Assembly (NCBI RefSeq): GCF_000321225.1
Contig: NW_004451420.1
Coordinates: forward strand, 416,668-480,667
Origin: Odobenus rosmarus divergens
Lineage: Eukaryota; Chordata; Mammalia; Carnivora; Odobenidae
DNA: 64,000 bases
Reading direction: 5' to 3'
The position numbers and the translations under genes were made by a program. This document shows, one piece after another, positions 1 to 9,655 of the stretch (positions within the stretch are counted from its first letter, which is position 1; the number at the start of each line of letters is the position of its first letter). The notes beneath the pieces were generated by a model. The model was not told the origin of the DNA, ran no database searches, and saw only the letters and a program-made list of their open reading frames with translations.

Positions 1-92
1 AGGGAGCCCGATGCGGGGCTCGATCCCAGGACCCTGGGATCATGACCTGAGCCGAAGGCAGACGCTTAACGACTGAGCCACCCAGGCGCCCC
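1..92 (-). repeat. CAN-SINE, truncated by window edge
   Basis: Minus-strand copy of the carnivore tRNA-Lys-derived SINE. Only its tRNA-like head half is inside the window, ending in GCGCCCC at about 86-92. It is close to consensus, so it is probably young. Confidence 0.9.
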
Positions 93-770
93 ACCCAAAC
101 AAATTCTGACCTGATCAAGTATTTGAAGGTAAAAACAGGCCCTCTCAGAAGTACCCTAACCACCGCCCTGGGGAGCTCGGGAGCATTTTAGAAACTGTGG
201 TACCATAGACTGTATTCCCCACGCTGTGCCCTTTGTTCTGTGACTCACTCCGTAACTGGTAGGCCCAGTCTCTCCCCTTCACCCACTTTCCCCAAGCCCC
301 ACCCCCACCCGCCCCACCAGCAACCATCAGACTGGTCTCTGCATGTGTAGGTCTGATTCTGCTTTTTGTTCATTTATTCGTTTTTTCCATTCATTGGGCT
401 TTAGTATGAAGTTGAACACGTGAGATCTGGAGCCCCCCTGCCCCAGGGATGGAAGGAGCTTGGAGCACCGCGCCCCCCTCCTCCCACCCAGTCAGTGCTG
501 CTCTTTCTGTTTTAGAACAACTTCCCAAACTAGATGCCAGGATGATCTCCTACAGAAATCATCCTGACATCCTACTCACCCTTGGTTGTATCTCAGATCG
601 CCCTTCTGGAATTATCTTCTATCATCTTGAAATAAGCCCTTTCCAAGTTCCTTTAGAACAGTCTCTTGAAGCTCCCTCAGTGTTTGCCTCCTGGCAAATG
701 TTTTTATTTGCCCTTGTTCTTAAATACTAGCGTTGCTGGATATTCAGATCTAAATTGATATTTATTTTCT
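93..770. other. Non-coding stretch, presumed C21orf58 intron
   Basis: No exon or clear repeat is recognised here. The short open frames, such as one of 93 codons at 449-730, show no family resemblance. Because the next recognisable C21orf58 exon lies downstream at 4351 and needs upstream exons, this is most simply intron. Confidence 0.4.
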
Positions 771-886
771 CTCAACCTTTCCTGAGGACCCTTGTGATTA
801 TGTTGGGCCCACCCAGATAATCCAGGATAATCTCCCCACCTCAAGATTCTTTTTCAAAAATTAATTAATTTTAAAAATCGTGGTAA

Positions 887-1034
887 GGGTGCCTGGGTGG
901 TACAGTCAGTGAAGGGTCCGACTCTTGGTTTCAGCTCAGGTTGTGATTCTCTCTCCCTCTCCCTCTGCCCCCACCCCCCGGCATGTGTGCTCTCTCCACC
1001 GCCCTCAAATAAATACATAAATCTTAAAAATAAA
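887..1034 (+). repeat. CAN-SINE
   Basis: Plus-strand copy beginning GGGTGCCTGGGTGG and ending in an AAATAAATACATAAATCTTA tail. It is diverged and somewhat short. Confidence 0.85.
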
Positions 1035-1434
1035 TTGTGCTTAAAAAACACACAAAATTTACCATCTTAAACATGTGTAAGTAGTGTTAACTGGATCCAT
1101 GTTGTTGTGCAGCAGATCTTTAGAACTTTCCATCTTGCAAAACTGAAACTGTGTCTCCAGTTCCCCCTCCTACCAGCCCCCAGCACCCACCATCGTACTC
1201 TCTCTGAATTTGATGACTTAAGTACCTCCTATGAGAGGAATCATACAGTATTTGTCCCTCTGTGACTGGCTTATTTCATGTGGAATAATGAACATCTTCG
1301 AGTTTCATCATGTGGTGGCAGGTGGCAGACTTTCCTGCCTTTTTAAGGCTGAATAATACTCCATGGGATGGATGGACCACGTTCTTTTATCCCTTCGTTT
1401 GTTGATGGACACTTGGGTTGCTTTCAACCAAAAC

Positions 1435-1627
1435 TTTTTTTTTTTTAAGATCCTATCTATTTCTTTGAGAGAGAGACCAAGAGAGAGCATGAGTGGGGGG
1501 CAGAAGGAGAGGGAGAAGCAGACTCCCTGCCAATGGGGAGCCCGACACAGGGCTCCATCCCAGGACCCCGAGATCATGACCTGAGCCAAAGGCAGACACT
1601 TAACCGACTGAGCCACCCAGGCGCCCC
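1435..1627 (-). repeat. CAN-SINE
   Basis: Minus-strand copy with a T-rich start and a GCGCCCC end. It is inserted in the antisense L1 directly after the GTTGATGGACACTTGGGTTG phrase. Confidence 0.9.
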
Positions 1628-1931
1628 TCCATCCAAGACTCTTAATCACATCTGCAACATCCCTTTCACCATATAACAAAACACAATTCACAGGTTCCGG
1701 GGATTAGGGTGTGTACATGCTAGGGGTCCATCATTCAGCTGACCACACTATTCAATCATATTATTATCCCACAAATTGTGGGCCTATTCTCTCGGGGCTG
1801 TGGAGCCACCACACGGTCTCATCTTCTGGGGAATGGACATGTACGTTTCTGTGGGGCCTATGCCTAGGGATGAGATGTTTGGGTCAGGAAATACTGCCAG
1901 ACAGTTTTCCAAAGTGGTAGTGATGTGGGAT

Positions 1932-2330
1932 CATCAAGCCCACAGTCAAAGAATTCTTGAGACATCTCTGGTGTAAAAGGTGTTTTTATTAAAGCCCGGG
2001 GACAGGACCCGCGGGCAGAAGACGTCGCACTGGCATTGTGAGGAGCGACTGATTATGTACTTTTTAATTAGTGGGGGTTAGGGACAGCGTAAGTCTCTAA
2101 GGAACCTGGAAGCGAGGCTTTCAGGACCTTGAGGGGCTAGCTGCTGTGAAGATAAGGTTCCTTTTCAACATGAAGGCACTAGGGCAGTTCCTTGAGGAAG
2201 GTTACACTCTGCATGTCTCTGGAATCTATCGGTGGGCTGCAAGCTGTAAGGAGATTGAATTTAAGCTACATTTCTCTTGCCTTTGTTTCTCTCATCAGTA
2301 GTACCCGTCGACACTCCACAGGAGTGAACA
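1932..2330 (-). repeat. LTR-like or unclassified repeat block
   Basis: This block separates two parts of an antisense L1, so it appears to be an insertion. On the minus strand it carries a TTTAATAAAAAC poly(A)-like signal near one end, as an LTR would. The family is not established. Confidence 0.35.
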
Positions 2331-2720
2331 AGAATTGCTTGCAGCAAGTCACCAACCCTCGGTGTCCTTAGACTGTTTCATCTTTGCCAATCTGGTGGGC
2401 ATGGCAGCTCCTTCCAATTCTAATTGCATGTCACCTTTTCATATATTTATTGGCTGTTTGAATACCCTTTTTGTGACATGCCCTTTCAAGTGTTTTGCCC
2501 ATTTTTCTTCCAGGTCATCTGCCTATCTCCTTGGTTTCTAGGAATTCCTCGTGTATTCTAACATGGGTCCTTTTTGATACATGTATTGCAAGTTGCTCTC
2601 TTTGTGCTGTCTCTGGATGAACACAAGTTCTTAATTTTTAATAAAGTTCTGTTTTTCAGGCTTTTTGCTTTATGGGTTCGTGCCTTTTCTGTCCTGTGTA
2701 AGAAGCCTTTAGCCACTCAA

Positions 2721-3440
2721 GGTCATGAAGATGTTCTACGGTTTGGTTGACTTTTCACATTGAGATTTACAACTCACCTGGAACAGATTTTGTGAGCTCT
2801 GAGTTAGGGACTGGTTGATCTTGGCCATGGATATCGGTTTGGCCCTGTGCCACTTATCGAAGACCCTCTCTCCCCACAACACCAGTGTGTGCCCCTTATC
2901 CTGAGGCAGTAACATCGGCCCCACGTGGGTATCCTCAAGGGTCTTTGCCCAGAACAGGGCTGCCAGACGAAGCCTCTCCATGCCCTTGTCTTGCAGGGAT
3001 AAGAGTTCCCACAGCTGTACTGCTGTGAGAATCTGGCTCTGTGCCCCCCACCACCCCATTGCTCTCAGGCCTGGGACAAAATCTTTTAATCAAGGGTCTC
3101 TAGAGAAGCAGAGCCAACAGGACATGTCCAGATTTTAAGGAATTGGCCAATGTGATTATTGAGGCTTGGCTAGCCCAGAATCTGCAGGGAGGGCTGGCTG
3201 GAGACAAAGAGCCGATTCCGGTGGCAAGGCTGCTGCCTACCCGGCTCCTGGACACCCCTGCAGGAGCCCCTGCCCAAGCCTCCAGGCTCCCCTTTTTTGA
3301 CTGGGAGTGTGAGTGGTTTTAAGGACCTGCCTGCCCTTGGTGAGGCTGACAGAGCCTCGAGGCTGTGGGAAGAACTCATGTTTACCTCCCGCACTGACAA
3401 AAACGTGTTTCTTAGTATCCAGAGTTGGTGAAGAGATTGG
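2721..3440. other. Non-coding stretch, nothing recognised
   Basis: There are open frames of 107 and 173 codons on the minus strand (2736-3059 and 3170-3691), but no exon signals or family resemblance. The second overlaps an interspersed repeat. Confidence 0.4.
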
Positions 3441-4095
3441 TTTCCTGGGGTGGCTGTAATAAAGTACCCCCAGGCCTGGGGGCTTAAAACAACAGAAATG
3501 TACTTTCTCTCAGTCTGGAGGCTGGAATTCTGAAACCCAGGTGTCACATAGCCAGGCTCCCTCCAGAGACTCCCAGGGAGGGGAGTCTTGTCCTGTCTTG
3601 TCCAGCGGTGGCTCCAGGTAGTCCTGGCTGGTGGCCGCATGGGTCCCATCTCTGCCTCATCCCCAGGTGGCCTCTCCTCTGCTGTCTCCAACCTCCCTTT
3701 GCCCCTCTTATAAAAACACTTGTCTTCTTGAGGCGCCTGGGTGGCTCAGTCGTTAGGCGTCTGCCTTCGGCTCAGGTCATGATCCCAGGGTCCTGGGATC
3801 GAGCCCCGCATCGGGCTCCCTGCTCTGCGGGAAGCCTGCTTCTCCCTCTGCCCCTCCCCCTGCTTGTGTTCCCTCTCTTGCTGTCTCTCTTTCTGTCAAC
3901 TAAATAAATAAAAAATCTTAAAAAAAAACAAACCCTTAAAAACAAAAGCAAAACACATGTCTTGGATGTAGGGCCTACCTGGATAATCCAGGATGATCTC
4001 ATCTCAAGATTCTTAATTATGTCTGCAAAGATTCTTTGTAAGTAAGATCACATTCAGAGCTCCTGGGGATTAGGACGTGGACACACTTCCGGGGG
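3440..4095 (+). repeat. LTR-like remnant (ERVL-MaLR-like, tentative), split by a SINE
   Basis: The sequence has the repeat phrases GGCTTAAAACAACAGAAATG, a TCTGGAGGCTGGAATTCTGA block and a terminal GGGGATTAGGACGTGGACAC block. A plus-strand CAN-SINE at 3731-3929 interrupts it. I recall this pattern from common mammalian LTR elements but cannot confirm the subfamily. Confidence 0.4.
3731..3929 (+). repeat. CAN-SINE
   Basis: Full-length plus-strand copy, GGCGCCTGGGTGGCTCAGTC to an AAATAAATAAAAAATCTT tail. It lies inside the LTR-like remnant. Confidence 0.93.
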
Positions 4096-4350
4096 CCCCC
4101 ATGTAGCAGGAATGAGAAGTGCAGCAGCCTCTCCGGAGCCCAGTGGACACAACAACACTTTAGAGCACACACATCCTCCAACCCCGAAGTTTCGCACCTC
4201 AGAACACATCCCCATTGCCTGTGCCTGTAGGGCCTCTTGCTTGTGGAGCACTGAGTGTGTCTCCGTGTCGGCGATGCTCTAAATCTTTGTCCTCAGGAGA
4301 GGCCTGATGATCAGCGTGTGGTCTGTGAGTGATGGAGCCTCTCCTTTCAG

Positions 4351-4490
4351 ACATGGTGGAGATGATGCTGATGCAGAACGCACAGATGCACCAGATCATT
4401 ATGCAAAACTTGATGCTCAAAGCCCTGCCCTCATCAGCGTTTTTGCCCTCCGGGGGATCACAGGCCGCCCCCCTGTATGCCACTGCTCAG
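4351..4490 (+). CDS. C21orf58: C21orf58 orthologue, penultimate recognisable exon
   Basis: The exon follows a strong acceptor (CTCTCCTTTCAG ending at 4350) and ends at a GTAGGC donor after 4490. It opens with two bases of a split codon, then reads MVEMMLMQNAQMHQIIMQNL followed by MLKALP. This is the conserved leucine/methionine-rich helical segment that I recall from human C21orf58 ([20 protein letters not shown]). The exon ends in phase 0. The protein's biochemical role is not established. Earlier exons must lie before the window or be unrecognised in the first 4.3 kb. An open frame from an ATG at 4329 runs into the exon, but the splice acceptor makes that ATG intronic. Confidence 0.8.
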
Positions 4491-4740
4491 GTAGGCTCAG
4501 CTGGGGACAGGCACAGAGGTAAAGGAGGCCACCCAAATCAAAACCAGAGGACCTGGGTGGCTTTTCTTCTGGAAGTCCGTGCATCTGTGTAACTCTGAAA
4601 AGCACATTTCTGACTCCTGGGTCTGTGATCTGCTTGTGAAACCCCCTGACACTCCCCATTCCCACCTAGCTGAGGAATGAGTTACGTGGTTTGGGGCCCA
4701 GAAAGCTGCTTCCTAGAGCCAGATGAACTCTGCTGGAGCC

Positions 4741-4800
4741 TGGCCCTCCCTCCCTTCCCTTCCTTCCTTCCCTCCCTCCCTTCCTCCCTCCTCCCCCCAC
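4741..4800 (+). repeat. Polypyrimidine (CCTT)n microsatellite
   Basis: An almost pure C/T tract of about 60 bases lies in the last recognisable C21orf58 intron. It may contribute to the polypyrimidine environment before the next exon. Confidence 0.85.
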
Positions 4801-4875
4801 CCCCATTGAAATGGGCTGGTGTGTGTGCTGTGCTGAGGACCTGCAGCGGGTTCCCCTTGTCCTCCTGCAAGCCAG

Positions 4876-5076
4876 AGGCAGAAGCAGCCCTCCGTGCATC
4901 ACCACCACCACTACGCGCCCCCAGGTCCCCTGCAGGCCATCCCAGCACCTGGCTCCCTGGCTGGTTACTGCACGTGGCCCACGGTGGTCTTGGCCACGGC
5001 CCTCCCACCTGCCTCCAGCTTCCTGCCAGTCCTGCACCACTTGGCTGGCCCCTCATCAGCAGCCCTTAGCCCGTAA
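4876..5076 (+). CDS. C21orf58: C21orf58 orthologue, probable last coding exon
   Basis: From about 4876 the frame reads RQKQPSVHHHHHYAPPGP and continues as a proline- and alanine-rich tail to a TAA at 5074-5076. The histidine run after a basic, proline-containing segment matches the His-rich C-terminus I recall for human C21orf58, where the run is longer. The exon start is inferred. An AG at 4874-4875 after TTCCCCTTGTCCTCCTGCAA keeps phase 0 with the previous exon, but an AG at 4880-4881 would too. The stop overlaps a perfect GTAAGT donor (CC|GTAAGT at 5073), so the exon might instead splice on. Confidence 0.6.
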   Translation, partial: RQKQPSVHHHHHYAPPGPLQAIPAPGSLAGYCTWPTVVLATALPPASSFLPVLHHLAGPSSAALSP

Positions 5077-6065
5077 GTCAAGGCCAGCTTCTTGTTCTGT
5101 GGGTGGGAATACCTAGGGACTGGGTTGCACCTCCTCACCCCTGCTGACAAGCCAGTGGACCCATCTTTATCCGGTCCTAGGCTGTAGCAGGGAATTTGGA
5201 AAGGCCCTCCCATCTTCCCCAGGGAGGCAGGTGGGTCCTTGGCAGTATTAGCCCCTGGAGGTCCCGGTCTGAGAATGGGCCCCAGGCCAAACTCCTGGGG
5301 AAGCTGCTTGTGGCTTGGGTCATTTGTCCAGCATGAGCAGGGCTCTGGGGACCTGCACCTGAGCCCTGGCTGCACGGCTCACCTGCAGTGTGGTGTCTGC
5401 ATGCTAGGCCAGGGCAGTAACTGCACCCACATATCCGAGCTTTCCTAGGGTGGCATCTGATGGCGTCCAGCCCACGCAGGCTCCGGGCTTGTGAGCCTCC
5501 ACATGTGGACTCTGGTGAGCAGCAGAGTCCTGGGGACTCTGGGGGCATGGGGTGTGGTCGGGGAGGCCCGGCAGAAGGCTGCAGCCTTGTCCCTGGATGC
5601 AGGACCACAAGTCAAGAGGGAATACAGGGTTTCATCAGGAAAGATGGCCCAGGAGCCATAGGAGAAAAGATTGGTGGAATTAGCTGCTTACACCATAGAC
5701 AAAGTCAAATATGATGATAACTGGGAGCTCTGCCTGCCACGTGGGGGGCAGGAGGGAGGGTTCCTGCTAAGTGAATGGAGCAAGGCAAGCGGCCCGCTGG
5801 GCTCTCCCGTGGAAAGGTGCCTTCAGGTGTGGAGAGGTGTCCTTGCTGGTCTGCACAGCTTTCTCCTAGAAGGGAGACCCTCGAGGTTGAACGTGGTTCC
5901 TCGTGGTTTCCTCAGAAGGGGGCTGAGGAAAGGGAGCTTTCTCTGTGTGTTTGTTCTTCTTGGTTCTGTCAGGGCTTCTGATGTGAACGTCACCTTTACT
6001 CTTTCTTCACTTTTCGTGACCTTTTTTTCTTGGTGGAATCACGTTCCCTTGCTGTTTTATTTATT
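5077..6065. other. Intergenic or C21orf58 3' UTR, no gene seen
   Basis: GC-moderate unique-looking sequence follows the C21orf58 stop. Several overlapping open frames of 60-143 codons occur on both strands, without exon structure or family resemblance. I see no clear poly(A) signal that fixes the C21orf58 3' end. Confidence 0.45.
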
Positions 6066-6217
6066 TTAAAGATTTATTTATTTACTTATTGAGCAGCGGG
6101 GGAGGGGCAGAGGGAGAAGCAGGCTCCCCACTGAGCAGGGGACTTGATCCCACAACCCTGAGGTCATGACCTGAGCCAAGGGCAGACCCTCAACCAACTG
6201 AGCCACCCAGGCGCCCC
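6066..6217 (-). repeat. CAN-SINE
   Basis: Minus-strand copy with TTTAAAGATTTATTTATTTA start and GGCGCCCC end. The middle is shortened. Confidence 0.9.
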
Positions 6218-7511
6218 ATCCCTTGCTGTTTTAATGTAATTTTCATGTAAATGTCATTTTTTAAGGGCTACACATTTTCATCAGCCCCTTTTGGGTAAAC
6301 CCTCTCGTGCCCTAAGTTCCACAGTAGCAAGAGCCCAGTCCTCCTCACTGCTTCCGTGGACCCTGCAGGCTCGCCGGAACGCTGGCCTGGGAAGCAGGTG
6401 GAAGCAGGTGGCTGAGGAGGTGCCACGCAGCTCAGCTCCCTCGGGCTGGACCCCTGCTCAGGGAGCCTCCGAGGCAGGAGAGCGGCAGGGGTCCACACGG
6501 TGTGCCTGGCACATGCTTTTGTGAAATGCAGTTAAGGTTCTGACTCGATTTCTTATTTTCACATTGACATTTTCTAACATGGTTTTCCTGTTTGATTTTA
6601 TTTTTCAACATAATTGTTAGTTCAATATGGGGAATAAATTTGGCAGAAGTTGGTTGTCTTGGGATGGCCTAATAAATTGGAAAAACTGTTTTGTCTGCGT
6701 CCTGAGTAAGGAAAACCCCGTTTTTCTCTGCAGATCTCCTTTACTCGCAGACAGAACAGACCCTTCTATCACTTCTAGTTGCTAATTCTGACATCAGCTG
6801 GGTGTCCTGCAGCCCCACTCGGTTCTGACACCATCCACCCATGTAAGGACTCAGTCCCATGAGACTCCCCCATGCCAGCCGCAAATTCAGGTTTGTCCCC
6901 TGTGCTTCTGACCTACTAGGTCAGGGAGCAGAGGTTCCCATGACCCCCTTTTCGGGTTTGATTAGTTTGTTAGGGCGGCTCACAGAACTCAGGCAACACT
7001 TACTGACATTAACCAGTCTATTTAAGGGGGTGATAAGGGATGGAGTGGGTCTGGGAGGGTCGCGAGCACAGGAGTTTCTGTCCCGTGGGGTGCGTCACCC
7101 TCACCGTGTGGATGTGTGCACCCACCTGGAAACTCTCTGAACCCTGTGCTATTGGGATTTATGGGGGCTTCCTCACGTAGGCCTGAGGTAGATTAACTGC
7201 ATTTCTGAATACACACAGGAGTGTAGAGGGCCAAGGAGCCCAAGGGACCCCTGGAGCAGGAGGAGGGACCAATCCTGGCAGAGGCTGGGTTTGCAGAAGC
7301 TCTGGAACCGGGGCATGGTAGCCAGGTCGGGGCGGACAGAAGTGACAGGTGGAATCAAAGAGCCAAGGCAGAGCTCCATGGCTGGGTGGGGAGGACTTTT
7401 CTTAGATTTAGGTCACACGGACACTGGCCGATGTGCTCTGTTGTGTTCAATGATATGTAAGAACCCCTCTGAATCCATAAAAAAGAAAAATCAATAGAAA
7501 AATGAGCATGA
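6218..7511. other. Intergenic, includes a possible old LTR at 6715-7200
   Basis: No gene is seen. The part from about 6950 (TTAGTTTGTTAGGGCGGCTC, then CACCTGGAAACTCTCTGAAC and TTTATGGGGGCTTC) resembles a common ancient LTR family. I cannot name the family with confidence. Confidence 0.35.
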
Positions 7512-7701
7512 GGGACGCCTGGGTGGCTCAGTCGGTTATGTGGCCAGCTTTTGATTTTGGCTCAGGTCATGATCTCAGGGTGACGAGACTGAGGCCATGT
7601 CATCCGTTGTCGGTTGGGCTCCTTGCTCAGTGGGGAGTCAGCTTGGGATTCTTTCTCCCTCTCTCTCTCTGTTCCATCCCCCCCAATAAATCCTAAAAAA
7701 A
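7512..7701 (+). repeat. CAN-SINE with target-site duplication
   Basis: Plus-strand copy. A duplication GAAAAATGAGCAT(G/A)A flanks it at 7497-7511 and 7702-7716, with one mismatch. Confidence 0.92.
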
Positions 7702-8062
7702 GAAAAATGAGCATAAGATAAGCAGTTACAGCGGAGGGGATGCCAATGGTGATGAGAAATGCAGGACAGCCTCAGTGCATACATGACCAAGGGAGGGGTC
7801 AGGGTGCATGGAGGTTGGGGTCTGGACCCCAGGGTCACTGCTATCGGCTGCAGGGGGGGACAAGTAACCAGGTCCTTTGGAAGCACTGGGCATTGCCTGA
7901 TAAAGCTGGACACCCCACCCCTAGCCCCCCAGCCATTTTGCTCTGAGGCCCATACCCAGGGAGAACTCTGTCTGTGCCCCCGACATGACCAGAGAGGCAT
8001 GGGGGATGTCCGAAATTCCTGCTGACAGGAGTAGCAGGTCTTGGGATCCCTTCAGTCTCTTA

Positions 8063-8270
8063 TTTATTTTTATTTTTTTAAAGTTTTTATTTTTTTTTTA
8101 TTTGACAGAGAGAGACAGCGAGAGAGGGAACACAAGCAAGGGGAGTGGGAGAGGGAGAAGCAGGCTTCCCGCCGAGCAGGGAGCCCGATGCGGGGCTCGA
8201 TCCCAGGTCCCTGGGACCATGACCTGAGCCGAAGGCAGACACTTAACGACTGAGCCACCCAGGCGCCCCT
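8063..8270 (-). repeat. CAN-SINE with perfect target-site duplication
   Basis: Minus-strand, nearly consensus copy. The 14-base duplication CCTTCAGTCTCTTA is identical at 8049-8062 and 8271-8284, which points to a recent insertion. Confidence 0.95.
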
Positions 8271-8284
8271 CCTTCAGTCTCTTA

Positions 8285-9568
8285 AAAAGAACTGCAGAGC
8301 CAAGAGCTTTGTGGTGTCACCTTTGGTCTTTGCTGAGACTTTCTGCCCAGAACGAGCTTCACTATAAGCAGGCATGCATACTCAAGGCTTCAGGAGTGCC
8401 ACAAGCCCAATTCTGTGTCCCCGAGGGCCTGGGAAAGTCCAGGCTGACAATAAATCCAGTGGGAAATGCATTTTCATGTCTTTCAAGTGGCTTCATGGGA
8501 GAAACCAGATTCTCAGAATTGTAGCATCCCTGGTTTTAGGACCAAAGAGTCTCTGAGGCCGCGTTTCATTGCCGTGACCTCTTCGGAGCTCCTTGGCAGA
8601 ATTTGTGGTGCTGTTGCCAACGCCGGTACCTGGGAGGCCCAGGCGGTGGAGGCCTGGGGTTGGCTCAGCGCACCTCTGTGGTCCGCTCCTGTGATGCCCT
8701 GGGCCCAGAAACAGCTTGGATAAGTCTCTGTGATGCCTCCTGCATTTACTTTAGTTATCAGAAGAAAAGGCAGGAAGCACTGACGGGAAAGAGGATGGGA
8801 TGCAGCAGTCGGAGCTCAGGGCGCCTCCTGCAGCCAGGAGACACTTAGCTCAGCGGGTGGACAGGGGGTGGACAGGGGGATCCAGGGTTCTAGGGCTCCA
8901 GCCACGGCGGTGCCACGGGAACAAGGACTTAGGTAGGGTCCCCTGACCAGGGGCTGTGTCTGCCTAGGGAGCCGGGATGGGCAGGAGATGTCCGCTGTGG
9001 GTCACCTGGCTGAGGCTGTCCTGGGCCTTGCAGCCACCCTAAGGGTCAGCCTTGTCCCTTCCTCATAAAGGCACCAAGTGAAGGTTCTAGGTCACGGTGC
9101 TCTTAAGGATAAGTCGCGACTGAAGCCAACGGTGTTCCTGTAGGAAGGAGGAACCCCGGGCTGCCTGTTCTATTCTCTGGAGCAGGCTACAGAGGCAGGA
9201 GAGACAAATGCTTCTGGCCACAGGCAGAACCCCAAGGGATGAAGGTCCTATGCTCCAACTCTGCATCCTAAGAGCTTAGAACTACTTTATCTGCAATACT
9301 GAAAATATGTTTGCTAGGTTCTAAATGAAATGAATGCACGTTTCTTTTATACTTTCACAAAACAGTCAGGTTCCACTTGTGTAATTTTGCCCCCGAGAGC
9401 GTGTCACTCCTGTGGCCCCACAGGGCAGCAGTGACCAGCAGGCCCTCAGTTTGGTGGAGTCCCTGGTCCTCAGGGCCTGAAAGGGAGGGTACATCTGCCG
9501 TTCACATGGTGTCTCTGTGCTCTGGAGAATTCCTCGGGTGCCACCCGGCTGCTGGGCCTCCAGTATCA
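8285..9568. other. Intergenic tail-to-tail region, no gene seen
   Basis: This lies between the converging 3' ends of C21orf58 and YBEY and should include the YBEY 3' UTR on the minus strand. I do not see a convincing minus-strand AATAAA close to the YBEY stop, so the transcript end is unresolved. Confidence 0.45.
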
Positions 9569-9655
9569 TCAGAAGAGGCCTCTGCTCAGAGGCTGGAGCC
9601 TGGTTCCAGTGTGCCGGCTCAGCTCCTCGAGAACCTGCTTCTCCTTCTGGTACAT
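9569..9655 (-). CDS. YBEY: YBEY coding exon 4 (C-terminus and stop)
   Basis: Begins after the acceptor TTTGTTTCAG (minus strand) and reads [12 protein letters not shown] then [16 protein letters not shown] and TGA at 9571-9569. It encodes 28 residues. Confidence 0.92.
   Translation of the reverse strand: MYQKEKQVLEELSRHTGTRLQPLSRGLF

Larger units (their letters stand above)
770..1740. repeat. LTR-like remnant split by insertions
   Basis: The segments at about 770-850 and 1630-1740 resemble consecutive parts of the repeat seen at 3440-4095. They share the GGATAATCCAGGAT block followed by the ATCACATCTGC and TCCGGGGATTAGG blocks. SINE and L1 sequence sits between them. I read this as an old LTR (ERVL-MaLR-like) element, but the family name is tentative. 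Confidence 0.35.
1055..2720 (-). repeat. Old L1 fragment, antisense, interrupted
   Basis: Pieces at about 1055-1434, 1810-1930 and 2331-2720 follow the order of an old mammalian L1 3' end read in antisense. Diagnostic phrases are GGCTGAATAATACTCCATGG, GTTGATGGACACTTGGGTTG and AGTTTTCCAAAGTGG. A SINE, part of an LTR remnant and another LTR-like block separate the pieces. Confidence 0.65.

Noticed and set aside
449..730. 93-codon open frame near the left edge
   Set aside because: Ordinary composition, no recognisable domain. Considered as an upstream C21orf58 exon but lacks the expected residues.
3170..3691. 173-codon minus-strand open frame
   Set aside because: Half of it overlaps an LTR-like repeat. 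No splice or start signals and no homology recognised.
8063..8270. tRNA-like sequence in SINE heads
   Set aside because: The tRNA-Lys-like part is the 5' region of CAN-SINEs with an A-rich tail and target duplications, not a functional tRNA gene.
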